30,385 bases of DNA from Butyricicoccus pullicaecorum (lineage in GTDB: Bacteria > Bacillota > Clostridia > Oscillospirales > Butyricicoccaceae): assembly GCA_018366195.1 (NCBI GenBank), contig JAGZIN010000026.1, positions 1-30,385 of the forward strand, written 5' to 3'. The notes beneath the pieces are model-generated. The model was not told where the DNA came from, searched no databases, and saw only the letters and a list, made by a program, of their open reading frames with translations. A program made the position numbers and the translations under genes. This document shows, in pieces, positions 22,355-30,385 of this stretch (its first letter is position 1; every line of letters begins with the position of its first letter).

Positions 22355-22503
22355 CAACGGACGGTGATGCAGACCTGATGTATTACATGTTTCGGCATCA
22401 CAATATGCTGCCGTCCGTATTTTATCAGCTACCTGCCGGTGAACGTATCGTTCTGCGTGCGTTCGCCATGCAGGAAATTGAAGATTTTGCAAACAGGGAG
22501 TGA
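21980..22503 (+). CDS. Tail assembly chaperone, frameshifted long form
   Basis: A -1 shift at 22345-22351 bypasses the TGA at 22352 and continues in the frame ending at 22503. This adds 50 residues, for about 174 in all. The added part (LMYYMFRHHNMLPSVFYQLP, then GERIVLRAFAMQEIEDF) has the tyrosine-rich and PaGER character of T-type extensions in contractile and siphovirus tails. The extension frame has no start or ribosome site of its own. This matches the conserved G/GT mechanism. Confidence 0.88.
22345..22351 (+). other. Programmed -1 ribosomal frameshift site
   Basis: A AAA AAC in the chaperone frame is a canonical slippery heptamer, immediately followed by the zero-frame stop TGA. Confidence 0.9.
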
Positions 22504-22508
22504 GCGTT

Positions 22509-24761
22509 ATGCCAGATGTCAGTATTATGGTGTCTGCTCAAGATAATTTTTCAGCCACCATTCACCGCATGCAGCAGGCGGTCAATCCATTTGAGCGCAG
22601 TCTGACCGGGCTTCAAGAGGTACTGGACCAGCTCAACGCCAACCGTGTTCAGCTGCAAGTCGATGCAACCGATGCAAACCGTGTTTTGCGGGAAGCACAG
22701 CGCGAATATAGAAACCTTGCCCGTGCTGCTGAGGAGGCGCAGGAGGCAATGGAAAATGCCACGACACCAGAAGAACAAATTTCTGCCAGTCAACGTCTTA
22801 CAGAGGTCAATGAAGCACTGGGACGCTCACAGGAACGTGTGGCAGATGCACAGGCGCAATACAATCAGGTGCGGGATAATCTCAGTGCGGTATCCCGTGA
22901 GGCACAGCGTACACAGCGCGATATGGTGAACCTGTCCCGCACAGACGAACAGAACAACCGCCGAGACAATGACCCCAATGACCCGAACGCACCCTCTCAG
23001 CCGCGCAGCGGCTGGGAGGTGATGCGCGAGGGAATCAACCGCATGGCGGAAGCCGGTGCCGTACAGCTTGTCGGAGACGCAATCACGGATATTGCAGAGA
23101 CCTTTGCCGCATCTGCCTATGGGAGTGCCGGCAGTAATCTGTTTTCCGGTGCGCTGGGCGGTGCATCGTCTGGTGCGGCGGTTGGTACGGCAATCGCTCC
23201 GGGCGTTGGCACAGTCGTTGGTGCGCTGGCTGGCGGTGCAATCGGGCTGATTCAAGGCAGCACACAGAACTACCGCGAAAAAGATGAATATTTCAAGGGC
23301 TATGTGCAGGAGTCCACCGAGGCTGCTTTGGCGCGGCAAAATGAAATGTTGGAGCGCGGTTCTGCGATTGCCTCTCAGCGAGAAATTGACCGCATCTCTT
23401 TCAATACATTATTTCAGGACAAAGACATTGCGGGGAAATTTCTGGAGGACTTGACAAAAACAGCTGCCAGAACTCCATTCGAATATAATGACCTGACTGC
23501 AATGTCCAAGGTGATTCAAACCTATGGCTATGACGAAAATCATATTTTGCCAACCTTAAATATATTAGGTGATACCGGCGCAGCACTGGGTATGGGAACT
23601 GATGATATGGTTGCGCTTGCAACGTCTATCGGACGCATGAATGCAACGGGCAAGACTGCGTTAGAGTACATCAACCCATTGCAAGAGCGTGGTGTAGATG
23701 CAGTAGGCGCATTGGCAGACCATTATAAGGTATCGACGGGCGATGTGTATGATATGATTTCCGATGGTGAAATTGCGGGACAGGAAGCTGCCCGCATTAT
23801 CCTGCGGGCAATGGCGGATAGCTTTGGCGGTGCGATGGTAGAGCAAAGCCAGACCATGAGCGGTTTGGAATCCACCTTGGAAGACGCAAATGCAGAACTG
23901 GCGAATGCTATGGGTGCAGGGTATAACATGGCACGAAAACCGGATATGCAGCAGCAAATTGATTTCCTTTCTGGTGAAAACGGAGAGGAAATGAAAGAGG
24001 CTTATGGTCTGATTGGCGAATGGAAGGCTGAACTGGAAAATACCAAAAATGAAATTTATCGCGACACGATGAGTGCTGTTATGGGCGGTGCAATCCCTGA
24101 CTTTGAAGATCCGGAAATTACTGCACGTATACAAGAACTGGCTTCTGAGTATTCCACACTGGCGCAGCAGGCTGAGACCGGAAGCGAAGAGGAGCGCAAG
24201 GAAGCCCGAAGTCAAATGGGGCGCATAATGGCAGAAGCCGAGGTATTGGCACATAACGCATATCTACTAGAAGAAGGAACAGAGCTTGAAATTCAAGGAC
24301 AATTAGAATTGATTCAAAATGTACAGGCTAGTTCCTTGCAGGCATGGGAGAATGCAGGCTATAGACTTGGTGAAGCCTATAGCCATGGTAGGGCTTCCGC
24401 AATGAAAAATCCGTTTACCATATCTCCCCCAACTATAACAGCTTCATCAACAACTTCTGTAGGAGAAGTAAAATCTAAGCCTTCCAGCACACATGGGGAT
24501 TTTATACCTTCACGTGGTGTATCAACGGGTGCATACGGGTGGCATAGGATTCCTTATGATGAGTTTCCTGCCCTGCTGCACGAGGGGGAACGTGTGCTGA
24601 CTGCAAATCAAGCACGCCAGCTTGATGCAGGCGGTTCGGTGGCTGCCCCTGTATCGGTTACAGTGCAAAATATGCAGGTGCGTGAGCAGGCAGATATTGA
24701 CCGAGTGGCACAGGCATTGTACGAGCAAATCCGCATTGCGCAGGCAACGCGCAAACCATAA
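22509..24761 (+). CDS. Tail tape measure protein
   Basis: This 750-residue protein sets the tail length; at roughly 1.5 angstrom per residue a tail near 110 nm is expected. Residues 20-150 are coiled coil. A Gly/Ala-rich hydrophobic stretch lies at about 215-255 (GALGGASSGAAVGTAIAPG, GALAGGAIGLIQG) and long helices follow. The C-terminal motif PYDEFPALLHEGERVLTANQ is typical of tape measures. ATG 22509 follows a GGGAG site. A short AT-richer stretch (about 24270-24540) with a GGCTATAG/CTATAGCC hairpin at 24357-24384 stands out. Confidence 0.93.
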   Translation: MPDVSIMVSAQDNFSATIHRMQQAVNPFERSLTGLQEVLDQLNANRVQLQVDATDANRVLREAQREYRNLARAAEEAQEAMENATTPEEQISASQRLTEVNEALGRSQERVADAQAQYNQVRDNLSAVSREAQRTQRDMVNLSRTDEQNNRRDNDPNDPNAPSQPRSGWEVMREGINRMAEAGAVQLVGDAITDIAETFAASAYGSAGSNLFSGALGGASSGAAVGTAIAPGVGTVVGALAGGAIGLIQGSTQNYREKDEYFKGYVQESTEAALARQNEMLERGSAIASQREIDRISFNTLFQDKDIAGKFLEDLTKTAARTPFEYNDLTAMSKVIQTYGYDENHILPTLNILGDTGAALGMGTDDMVALATSIGRMNATGKTALEYINPLQERGVDAVGALADHYKVSTGDVYDMISDGEIAGQEAARIILRAMADSFGGAMVEQSQTMSGLESTLEDANAELANAMGAGYNMARKPDMQQQIDFLSGENGEEMKEAYGLIGEWKAELENTKNEIYRDTMSAVMGGAIPDFEDPEITARIQELASEYSTLAQQAETGSEEERKEARSQMGRIMAEAEVLAHNAYLLEEGTELEIQGQLELIQNVQASSLQAWENAGYRLGEAYSHGRASAMKNPFTISPPTITASSTTSVGEVKSKPSSTHGDFIPSRGVSTGAYGWHRIPYDEFPALLHEGERVLTANQARQLDAGGSVAAPVSVTVQNMQVREQADIDRVAQALYEQIRIAQATRKP

Positions 24762-24772
24762 GAGGTGTTTCT

Positions 24773-25444
24773 ATGCTTCGAAAATTTATCTTTCATTCTT
24801 CGGCAGATGGGCAGGAAATCATTCTGCCGGTCACGCCGTCCAGCTATCAGGTCGAGACTGGTCAGGGAATCCAAGTCGTGAACCTGACGCAGTTTGGAGA
24901 TTATGCGCTGGCGGGGTATCCATCTATCTATGCGTTTACGCTGGACTGCATGTTTCCAGCGCAGTCCTATCCGTTTATGGTTGGAGGCAGTACCCCAGAC
25001 CCCAACTTATACATTGAATTTTTCGAGCGGGCGGTGAAAGAACGTCAGGTCTTGCGGTTTGTTGTGTCTGACACACTGGTATCGAACGAGGTACTTGTAG
25101 AATCTATGCGATATGGGGAGCAGGACGGCACAAACGATGTGTATGTAACGCTTTCCCTGATGCCGTATCGCAGGCTGCAAGTCGCTTCTGCCCCCAGCAA
25201 TACACCAACTCCAGCACCCCCAAAAGGCGCAGCGCGTACCGGTGATGCCCCCAGCGTCACGCAGCAATCCTACACCATAAAGCGCGGGGATACCCTGTGG
25301 GGCATTTGCCGCAGGTTCTATGGAGAGGGCAAGCTTGCCTATCCGCTTGCCAAGTTCAATCAGATTAAAAATGCAGATTTGATTTATGATGGCGATACCA
25401 TCAAGATTCCCGAAAAATCCCTGCTTACGGAGAAACGTAAATGA
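24773..25444 (+). CDS. xkdP: LysM baseplate protein, XkdP-like
   Basis: This 223-residue protein has a beta-rich N-terminal domain (1-140) with the XkdP pattern FHSSADGQEIILPVTPSSYQ. A Pro/Ala linker (about 142-160) leads to a LysM domain (about 164-213: YTIKRGDTLWGICRRFYG to LIYDGDTIKIP). It should join the tape measure to the baseplate hub and contact peptidoglycan. Its stop overlaps the next ATG by 4 bp. Confidence 0.93.
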   Translation: MLRKFIFHSSADGQEIILPVTPSSYQVETGQGIQVVNLTQFGDYALAGYPSIYAFTLDCMFPAQSYPFMVGGSTPDPNLYIEFFERAVKERQVLRFVVSDTLVSNEVLVESMRYGEQDGTNDVYVTLSLMPYRRLQVASAPSNTPTPAPPKGAARTGDAPSVTQQSYTIKRGDTLWGICRRFYGEGKLAYPLAKFNQIKNADLIYDGDTIKIPEKSLLTEKRK

Positions 25445-26430
25445 AATTAACGGTTTTGTCTGATGGCAGCCTTTATGATATCTCTCAAATGGTGGAAAGC
25501 GTCAGCTTATCGGGAGACCTCAAAAGCTGCTGCCGGACACTGAATTTTGAAATCATTATGTCCCCTTCAGACAAAGAATTGCCCTATGTATTCATTGCCG
25601 TAGGAAGTGTCGTGGACCTCTATGAAAACGATGCCAATATTTTTCATGGGCTTGTGTTTACGAAATCCAAGAGCACGGACGATACCACAATGCGCGTGAC
25701 CGCCTTCGATTTCGGATATTTCATGAAAAACAGCTATGCGACCTATCGTTTTGACGGCGAAACAGCGGACGCCATTACAAAACAGGTTTGCACGCGGTTT
25801 GGTGTGCCAATCTGGTCTTTGGCAGCGCCAGCGGTTCCAATCAAGCGGCGGTTCAATCATCAGCCGATTTTCAAAATCGTGGATACCGCCTATACCATAA
25901 GCGCTGAAAAGACAAAGAAAAAATATATTATGCGTTTCCGCGGTGCCGCTTTACAGGTGTTGGAGCGCAAAATGACCGCAGACATTGTGGTGAAGCCAGA
26001 GGTGAATCTGCAAAGTGCCACCTATGCACAAAGCTCGCAGGGTATGATAAACCATGTTGCCATTGTGGACGAGGACGGCAAAACAATTGACCTTGTCATG
26101 GATTTAGATGCGATTCGAACATACGGCATGGTACATCGAGAAGTCCGGCAGGAAAAAGATCGCGATGTCACCGCCGAAGCACAAGCGCTGATTGAGGATA
26201 ACAAGCTGCAAAATACCTGTTCTGTCACCATTTTAGGCGATTCCAGATTGATGACGGGCGATACTATCCTTTTGCAGGAGCCGTATACGGGACAGTTTGG
26301 AGTGTTCTGGATTGATGCAGATACGCATACATGGAAAAAGAATCTGTATACCACAAAGCTGACGCTGTCCTATCAAGCGGAAATGCGCGAAGGACAAGCT
26401 GGACAGGAGGAAAAACCCGAAGATGAATGA
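25441..26430 (+). CDS. xkdQ: Baseplate hub protein, XkdQ-like
   Basis: This 329-residue hub protein of the contractile tail, related to gpD/gp27-type proteins, begins MKLTVLSDGSLYDISQMVESV. Later parts ITKQVCTRFGVPIWSL and DSRLMTGDTILLQEPYTGQFGVFWIDADTH are typical of XkdQ. It overlaps both neighbours. Confidence 0.92.
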   Translation: MKLTVLSDGSLYDISQMVESVSLSGDLKSCCRTLNFEIIMSPSDKELPYVFIAVGSVVDLYENDANIFHGLVFTKSKSTDDTTMRVTAFDFGYFMKNSYATYRFDGETADAITKQVCTRFGVPIWSLAAPAVPIKRRFNHQPIFKIVDTAYTISAEKTKKKYIMRFRGAALQVLERKMTADIVVKPEVNLQSATYAQSSQGMINHVAIVDEDGKTIDLVMDLDAIRTYGMVHREVRQEKDRDVTAEAQALIEDNKLQNTCSVTILGDSRLMTGDTILLQEPYTGQFGVFWIDADTHTWKKNLYTTKLTLSYQAEMREGQAGQEEKPEDE

Positions 26431-26773
26431 TGCAGCAATACAAGGGCTGGTCAAAGAACTGGATACCAAAACAGAGCCAACCGATGGATTTGCGATTGGT
26501 TTTTTGAAGTCCCTTTCTCCGCTGACCGTGCAGGTGGAGGAACAGACGTACTATGATGATGAAATCATCGTTGCACGGCAGCTCACAGACCGCACGGAAA
26601 CCGTCACGGTGGCATGGCAGACACGTCCGGCAACCTGTACGGCAACACATGACCATGAAATCAATGGTACCTTTGAAATGATGATTCACAGCCCGCTGAA
26701 AGCAGGACAACGGCTGCTGATACTGCCCAAAGCAGACCAGCAGAGCATTTACATAGTAGATATTCTTACCTGA
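26423..26773 (+). CDS. xkdR: Baseplate spike-related protein, XkdR-like (DUF2577)
   Basis: This 116-residue protein has the DUF2577 pattern: an initial helix, GFAIGFLKSLSPLTVQVEEQ, then HSPLKAGQRLLILPKADQQSIYIVDIL. It belongs to the hub/spike part of the PBSX-like baseplate. It overlaps xkdQ by 8 bp. Confidence 0.88.
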   Translation: MNDAAIQGLVKELDTKTEPTDGFAIGFLKSLSPLTVQVEEQTYYDDEIIVARQLTDRTETVTVAWQTRPATCTATHDHEINGTFEMMIHSPLKAGQRLLILPKADQQSIYIVDILT

Positions 26774-26784
26774 AAGGAGTGCCT

Positions 26785-27222
26785 ATGACAGAGCAAATTT
26801 TTCCTTTCTTAGACCCACAGGCTGTATCCGTGGGGTCCAGTCCTCTGCCTGTGGCACGGGAGGTCAAATGGGACTATGACAGGGATTGCCCGATTTATAT
26901 CGGTGGACAGCCCGTCATGGTAGAACGTGCGGAGGCTGTCGCTGTCTGGGCATGGAATGCACTGCATACCGAACGGTGGAGATGGGTGCTGTTTACACGG
27001 GACTATGGCAATGAAATTGACAGCCTAATCGGGCAGACCTGGTCAGATGACTATAAGCGTGCTGAAGTGCGGCGGTATATTACAGAGTGCTTGCTGGTAT
27101 CGCCTTATATCAAGCGATTAGAGCACATGGATATTTCATTTCATGATGGCAAACTCACCGCCGCATTTGACCTCATCAGCATTTATGGCATGGTAAAAAT
27201 GGAGGTGGGCAATCTTGTATGA
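26785..27222 (+). CDS. xkdS: Baseplate wedge protein, XkdS-like (DUF2634, gp25-related)
   Basis: This 145-residue protein starts at ATG 26785 after AAAGGAG. It has the family features AVAVWAWNALHTERWRWVLFTRDYGNEIDSLIGQ and an ending YGMVKMEVGNLV. It links the sheath to the baseplate wedges. The stop overlaps the TTG start of the next gene. Confidence 0.92.
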   Translation: MTEQIFPFLDPQAVSVGSSPLPVAREVKWDYDRDCPIYIGGQPVMVERAEAVAVWAWNALHTERWRWVLFTRDYGNEIDSLIGQTWSDDYKRAEVRRYITECLLVSPYIKRLEHMDISFHDGKLTAAFDLISIYGMVKMEVGNLV

Positions 27223-28276
27223 GACGGTGACACCGGAAGAAATTCAGGAGCGGATTCGGTCGCGTGTGGACACAACCATACTCACAACCGAAGGCAGCTT
27301 TTTTGAACTGCACAGCAAGCCGGTTGCCTATGTGCTCAGTGAGCTCTATCACAAGCTGGACGCTCAAATTCCAATTTCATTTGTAGATGAAACGTCCGGA
27401 AAATATATTGACAAGCGTGCTGGTGAATTTGGGCTTACCCGTAAGCCGGGATACAAGGCAACTGTCACCTTGACGGTAACAGGTACCATGGGCTGCCGGA
27501 TTCCAGCCGGAACCCCGTTCCAGACAGAGGATGGGTTACGATTTCTTTCCCTGACTGATGGGCAGATTGGACTAAGCGGTACGGTAGATGTGCCTGCTGT
27601 GGCGGCTGAAATCGGGGTACTGTACAATGTGCCAGCGGGCAGTATTGTGCGCACGGTACAGTATGTGTCCAAATTGGACACCGTGACCAATGCCAAGCCT
27701 GCTGAGGGCGGTATGGATATCGAAACCGATCAGGCATTGCTTGCCAGATTATACGCGTACTGGCGTGACCCTGCAACCAGCGGCAATCGCTACGACTATG
27801 AGCATTGGGCAATGTCTGTCAATGGCGTCGGTGCGGCGCGGTGTGTTGAAATTTGGAATGGTCCCGGCACGGTCAAGGTCATTATCGCAGATATGCAGAT
27901 TCAGCCGGTCACAGAGCAGCTACGCAAGCAAGTTGCGGACTACATTGAAACCGTCCGCCCGGTTTGTCCAGAAGTGACGGTTGTTAGTGCACAGGGGGTG
28001 GATATCTCCATTGCCGCACAAGTCAAGCTGAGTGACCCTACACAGCTTACACAAGTCAAAGAGGACTTTCAGGTAGCATTACAAACGTATATCCGCGAGA
28101 CTGCTTTTGACAACCCGTTTTTGTCATATAACCGAATTGCCTATCTGCTGATGAGCGTGGACGGTGTAAGAGATTACACCCAGCTCACGGTCAATGAGGC
28201 AGAAGAAAATATTGACCTTCCCTTGGGTCAAGTGCCTGTGCTCAAACAACTGGAGGTGACAATCAGTGCTTCCTGA
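27215..28276 (+). CDS. xkdT: Baseplate J-like wedge protein, XkdT-like
   Basis: This 353-residue protein has baseplate J signatures: SKPVAYVLSELYHKLDAQIPISF, DKRAGEFGLTRKPGYKA, GCRIPAGTPFQTEDGLRF, VTNAKPAEGGMDIETDQALLARL and YRDPATSGNRYDYEHWA-like text. The TTG at 27215 is the start, with GGAGG 8 bp upstream. Palindrome copy 8 encodes YVSKLDT just before the conserved VTN-GG segment, where homologues usually have other residues. Confidence 0.94.
   Translation: MYETVTPEEIQERIRSRVDTTILTTEGSFFELHSKPVAYVLSELYHKLDAQIPISFVDETSGKYIDKRAGEFGLTRKPGYKATVTLTVTGTMGCRIPAGTPFQTEDGLRFLSLTDGQIGLSGTVDVPAVAAEIGVLYNVPAGSIVRTVQYVSKLDTVTNAKPAEGGMDIETDQALLARLYAYWRDPATSGNRYDYEHWAMSVNGVGAARCVEIWNGPGTVKVIIADMQIQPVTEQLRKQVADYIETVRPVCPEVTVVSAQGVDISIAAQVKLSDPTQLTQVKEDFQVALQTYIRETAFDNPFLSYNRIAYLLMSVDGVRDYTQLTVNEAEENIDLPLGQVPVLKQLEVTISAS
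27665..27681. promoter_or_regulatory. Dispersed palindrome, copy 8 (perfect, inside baseplate gene)
   Basis: GTGTCCAAATTGGACAC lies in the middle of the XkdT-like gene, far from any gene start, so it cannot be a simple promoter operator. Confidence 0.9.
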
Positions 28277-28883
28277 ACTCATACCCGAACGATTGCACAA
28301 GGTTCCGGAGTTGATGAGCGTCATAAACGCAGAAGAACCGGAGGCGGAAGCTGCACTTGAGGCAGTCATTGACTTCTTGGCACAGCTGAATGTGGATAGT
28401 GCTACATGGGGGCTGGACTTGTGGGAATATCAATATGGTATCCCAACAAATCACACAAAATCTATGCAAGCGCGGCGCAGCGTACTCAAAGCCAAGATGC
28501 GTGGTACGGCAACCACCACAGTAGAGCAGATTCGGCGCGTTATAAATGCCTATACCGGCAATGACAGCTGTGAGGTGACCGAGTATCCTAGCAAGTATTT
28601 TGTGTCAGTCTCTTATGAATTGCCCAATCAATTGCTGGAAGTTGTAGACGATTGCCGCACCTCTTTGCGTATCATCTTACCTGCCCATATCGGCTTTGAA
28701 CAGTGCATCATTGCACCTGTGATGCACAGCACGCTATACTTCGGTGGTACGCTCGTGCCGTCCTACACGCATACCGAACTGCCGCAATGGGCACCGGTAC
28801 GCACGCTGCACACCAGCGCCACGGGCGGCGGCATGGTGTCCAGTACAACAACAACCAATTTGCCACCGTTGGAGGTGAATTAA
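28266..28883 (+). CDS. xkdU: Baseplate/tail fibre attachment protein, XkdU-like (DUF2313)
   Basis: This 205-residue protein begins MLPELIPERLHKVPELMSVI and continues VDSATWGLDLWEYQYGIPTN and RRSVLKAKMRGTATTTVEQI, all XkdU/DUF2313 features. The GTG start follows GGAGG. Residues after about 150 form a separate Thr/Ser-rich tail that may attach the fibre. It overlaps xkdT by 11 bp. Confidence 0.9.
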   Translation: MLPELIPERLHKVPELMSVINAEEPEAEAALEAVIDFLAQLNVDSATWGLDLWEYQYGIPTNHTKSMQARRSVLKAKMRGTATTTVEQIRRVINAYTGNDSCEVTEYPSKYFVSVSYELPNQLLEVVDDCRTSLRIILPAHIGFEQCIIAPVMHSTLYFGGTLVPSYTHTELPQWAPVRTLHTSATGGGMVSSTTTTNLPPLEVN

Positions 28884-29609
28884 ATGTATGGTTTTTTGAT
28901 TCCTGCAAAAGGCAGGGAACTTATCGCAAGCCTGCTTGCAGGCGATACACTCACAATCACGCGTTGCATGGTCGGAGAGGGCGCACCGCAGGAGGGTGTG
29001 GAACCAGCTGAATTGACTGACCTGGTAAAACCTATCGCGCAGGCAACCAGCACTGCACCGATTGTAAACCGTCAACAGGTTGACTTGACAGTTGAATACC
29101 GCAATGACCTCAACGGAGGACTGGAAAACGGCTTTTATCTGTCTGAATTCGGTATTTTCGCCCGTGGAAAAGACGGCGCGGAGGTTATGATTTACTACGC
29201 TTGTCTGGGTGATTATCCCCAGTATGTACAGCCCTACAAGGAAGGTGGCGCGGTCGATGTCAAACGGTTCCCGATTGCAATTGGTGTGAGCAATACACAG
29301 AACGTACATCTGGATTACAGCGCGGACGCTTTTTTGACTGCTGAAAATCTTGTTGAATACTGTAATGAAGTGGTTTTGCCACTCTTTTTAGAGGACGTTC
29401 AGAAACGCATCGCAACCCACAACGCAGACCCCAAAGCCCACCCGCACATTCTGGCGGGTTTGGAGGACTTTGACGCACGGTTGAGCCTTATCGAGCTTCA
29501 GTATGGCACGGACGTAAACGGAAACCCATTTATCGTAACGTTTGAAAATTTGGATAGTGTGACCGTGCAGGGCGTGTGGAATGAACCGGGGAGGAGGATT
29601 GAATTTTAA
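28884..29609 (+). CDS. Tail fibre/collar protein N-terminal type
   Basis: This 241-residue protein resembles tail-collar fibre proteins: MYGFLIPAKGRELIASLLAG, ITRCMVGEGAP, VDLTVEYRNDLNGGL and FYLSEFGIFARGKDG. It ends with a short helical region and a small beta domain. It likely connects the baseplate to longer receptor-binding fibres. A GGAGG site lies at the end of the previous gene. Confidence 0.85.
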   Translation: MYGFLIPAKGRELIASLLAGDTLTITRCMVGEGAPQEGVEPAELTDLVKPIAQATSTAPIVNRQQVDLTVEYRNDLNGGLENGFYLSEFGIFARGKDGAEVMIYYACLGDYPQYVQPYKEGGAVDVKRFPIAIGVSNTQNVHLDYSADAFLTAENLVEYCNEVVLPLFLEDVQKRIATHNADPKAHPHILAGLEDFDARLSLIELQYGTDVNGNPFIVTFENLDSVTVQGVWNEPGRRIEF

Positions 29610-30385
29610 TGGGATATGCTAGTTTTATCGCCGGAAATATGAGAATTCGCATCAACTACCCTGACCAAATGCACGGGCAATCTGGCGAAATTAAATTTAC
29701 ATTGAGACCAGAGTCAACGCGACCAGATGATACGCCCCATGTGGGTGGAAATCTCACCGTGCAGCAGTGTAAAACGAATGGCGAACTGATTACCGTATTG
29801 AATTCTGTGTATATCAGTTCAGACCGCCCCTACTACTGGGATTATAGGTACACATCAGACACTCTACATGGATTTCTGCACCAAACGGAACACGGAAAAT
29901 GTTTCCGTTTCCGTTTTTCTGCGGTAAACACCACGAGTTCAGGCTCTGCCAGCAAAGACATTGATATTTTAATCATTTCCGCGCAGCCCCCAACCGCTCC
30001 TACCAGCATCAATCTGCCTTCCACCATCAAGGGCGGGGCGTTGTGCTCTGTCAGCTGGTCGGCTGCCAGTGACCCAGACGGAAACTTAGAGGGCTATATC
30101 GTAGAGCGGTCGTATAACGGCGGTTCCAGCTGGTCGCAAATCTATCAGGGTTCCACAACCAGCACCAGCACGACAATCCCACACGGCACGAGCACAGTCA
30201 TGTTCCGCGTCTGTGCCTATGACACGGACGGGGAGAAATCCGGCTGGCGCACATCGTCCAATAAAACGGTTTTGAACAACCGTGCTCCCAGTTCGCCCCC
30301 GTCCATCAATGTACCGGTGTCACCGCAGGGCGGCGCGTCTGTCTCTGTCACATGGTCTGCCGCCAGTGACCCGGACGGCAATTTG
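29609..30385 (+). CDS. Fibronectin-type III-like fibre protein, partial
   Basis: An open frame starts at ATG 29609 (TAATG overlap, GAGGAGG site) and runs off the window after 259 codons. The first about 130 residues form a beta-rich domain. After that come Fn3-like modules of about 99 residues: SVSWSAASDPDGNLEGYIVE recurs as SVTWSAASDPDGNL about 297 bp later. Such Ig/Fn3-like modules occur in phage fibres and bind carbohydrates or help adhesion. The host-recognition part probably continues to the right. Confidence 0.8.
   Translation, partial: MGYASFIAGNMRIRINYPDQMHGQSGEIKFTLRPESTRPDDTPHVGGNLTVQQCKTNGELITVLNSVYISSDRPYYWDYRYTSDTLHGFLHQTEHGKCFRFRFSAVNTTSSGSASKDIDILIISAQPPTAPTSINLPSTIKGGALCSVSWSAASDPDGNLEGYIVERSYNGGSSWSQIYQGSTTSTSTTIPHGTSTVMFRVCAYDTDGEKSGWRTSSNKTVLNNRAPSSPPSINVPVSPQGGASVSVTWSAASDPDGNL

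Noticed and set aside
24270..24540. AT-richer stretch with a hairpin in the tape measure gene, read as an insertion
   Set aside because: The frame and helical character continue through it; composition drift in tape measure genes is common.
1..30385. CRISPR array or insertion sequence
   Set aside because: The dispersed palindromes are far apart without spacers of regular length, and no transposase gene or terminal inverted repeats are seen.

Overview
The window is the left and central part of an integrated tailed-phage genome (prophage) in a low-to-moderate GC Gram-positive host, most likely a gut Clostridia (Oscillospirales-type) bacterium. The host guess rests on strong AAGGAGG-type ribosome binding sites, frequent TTG and GTG starts, a PBSX/Xkd-type contractile tail module and small proteins typical of Clostridia mobile elements (Cys-rich KTR protein, P27-type small terminase, ParB-like protein). 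The species cannot be read from the sequence. The left edge (1-27) carries, on the minus strand, the 3' end of a tmRNA- or tRNA-Ala-like gene ending in CCACCA. This is the expected attL of a phage that integrates into the 3' end of such a gene. The right end of the prophage (tail fibre end, lysis genes, attR) lies outside the window.

Layout. 1-4809 is the leftward lysogeny and accessory arm: tyrosine integrase, KilA-N protein, a solitary HsdR-N-type nuclease, a lipoprotein and the cI-like repressor. The nuclease and lipoprotein genes are bracketed by two copies of a 192-bp direct repeat (about 95% identical). 4810-4953 is the genetic switch: two divergent sigma-70 type promoters and four GTGAA-N5-TTCAC operators. 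4954-6244 holds Cro-like and other small regulators plus a hairpin-rich segment. 6252-11517 is the replication module: an initiator with an iteron-like cluster inside its gene, DnaB-type helicase, ParB-like protein, SSB, a candidate small RNA and an HUH (rolling-circle-type) nuclease. 11610-12632 has a KTR-type zinc protein, a strong terminator, an HNH nuclease and a likely cos region. 12633-19979 is the packaging and HK97-type head module. 19976-30385 is a contractile PBSX-like tail and baseplate module in the order sheath, tube, chaperone with a -1 frameshift, tape measure, LysM protein, hub, spike/baseplate proteins and fibres.

The most unusual signal is a 17-bp palindrome, GTGTCCAAATTGGACAC with A or T at the centre. 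It occurs eight times across the whole window: six perfect copies and two with one or two changes. Three copies lie inside protein-coding sequence, one of them in the parB-like gene itself. Five lie just upstream of ribosome binding sites. It differs from the operators of the repressor, so a second DNA-binding (or RNA-binding) system acts over the whole prophage. The ParB-like protein is my leading candidate for the binder.

How the parts work together: the repressor holds the switch closed. On induction the rightward promoter at 4884-4912 drives the regulators and replication genes. The initiator and helicase start replication at the cluster at 6595-6663. HNH, TerS and TerL cut and package DNA at a cos site near 12.5 kb into an HK97-type head, which is joined to a myovirus tail.
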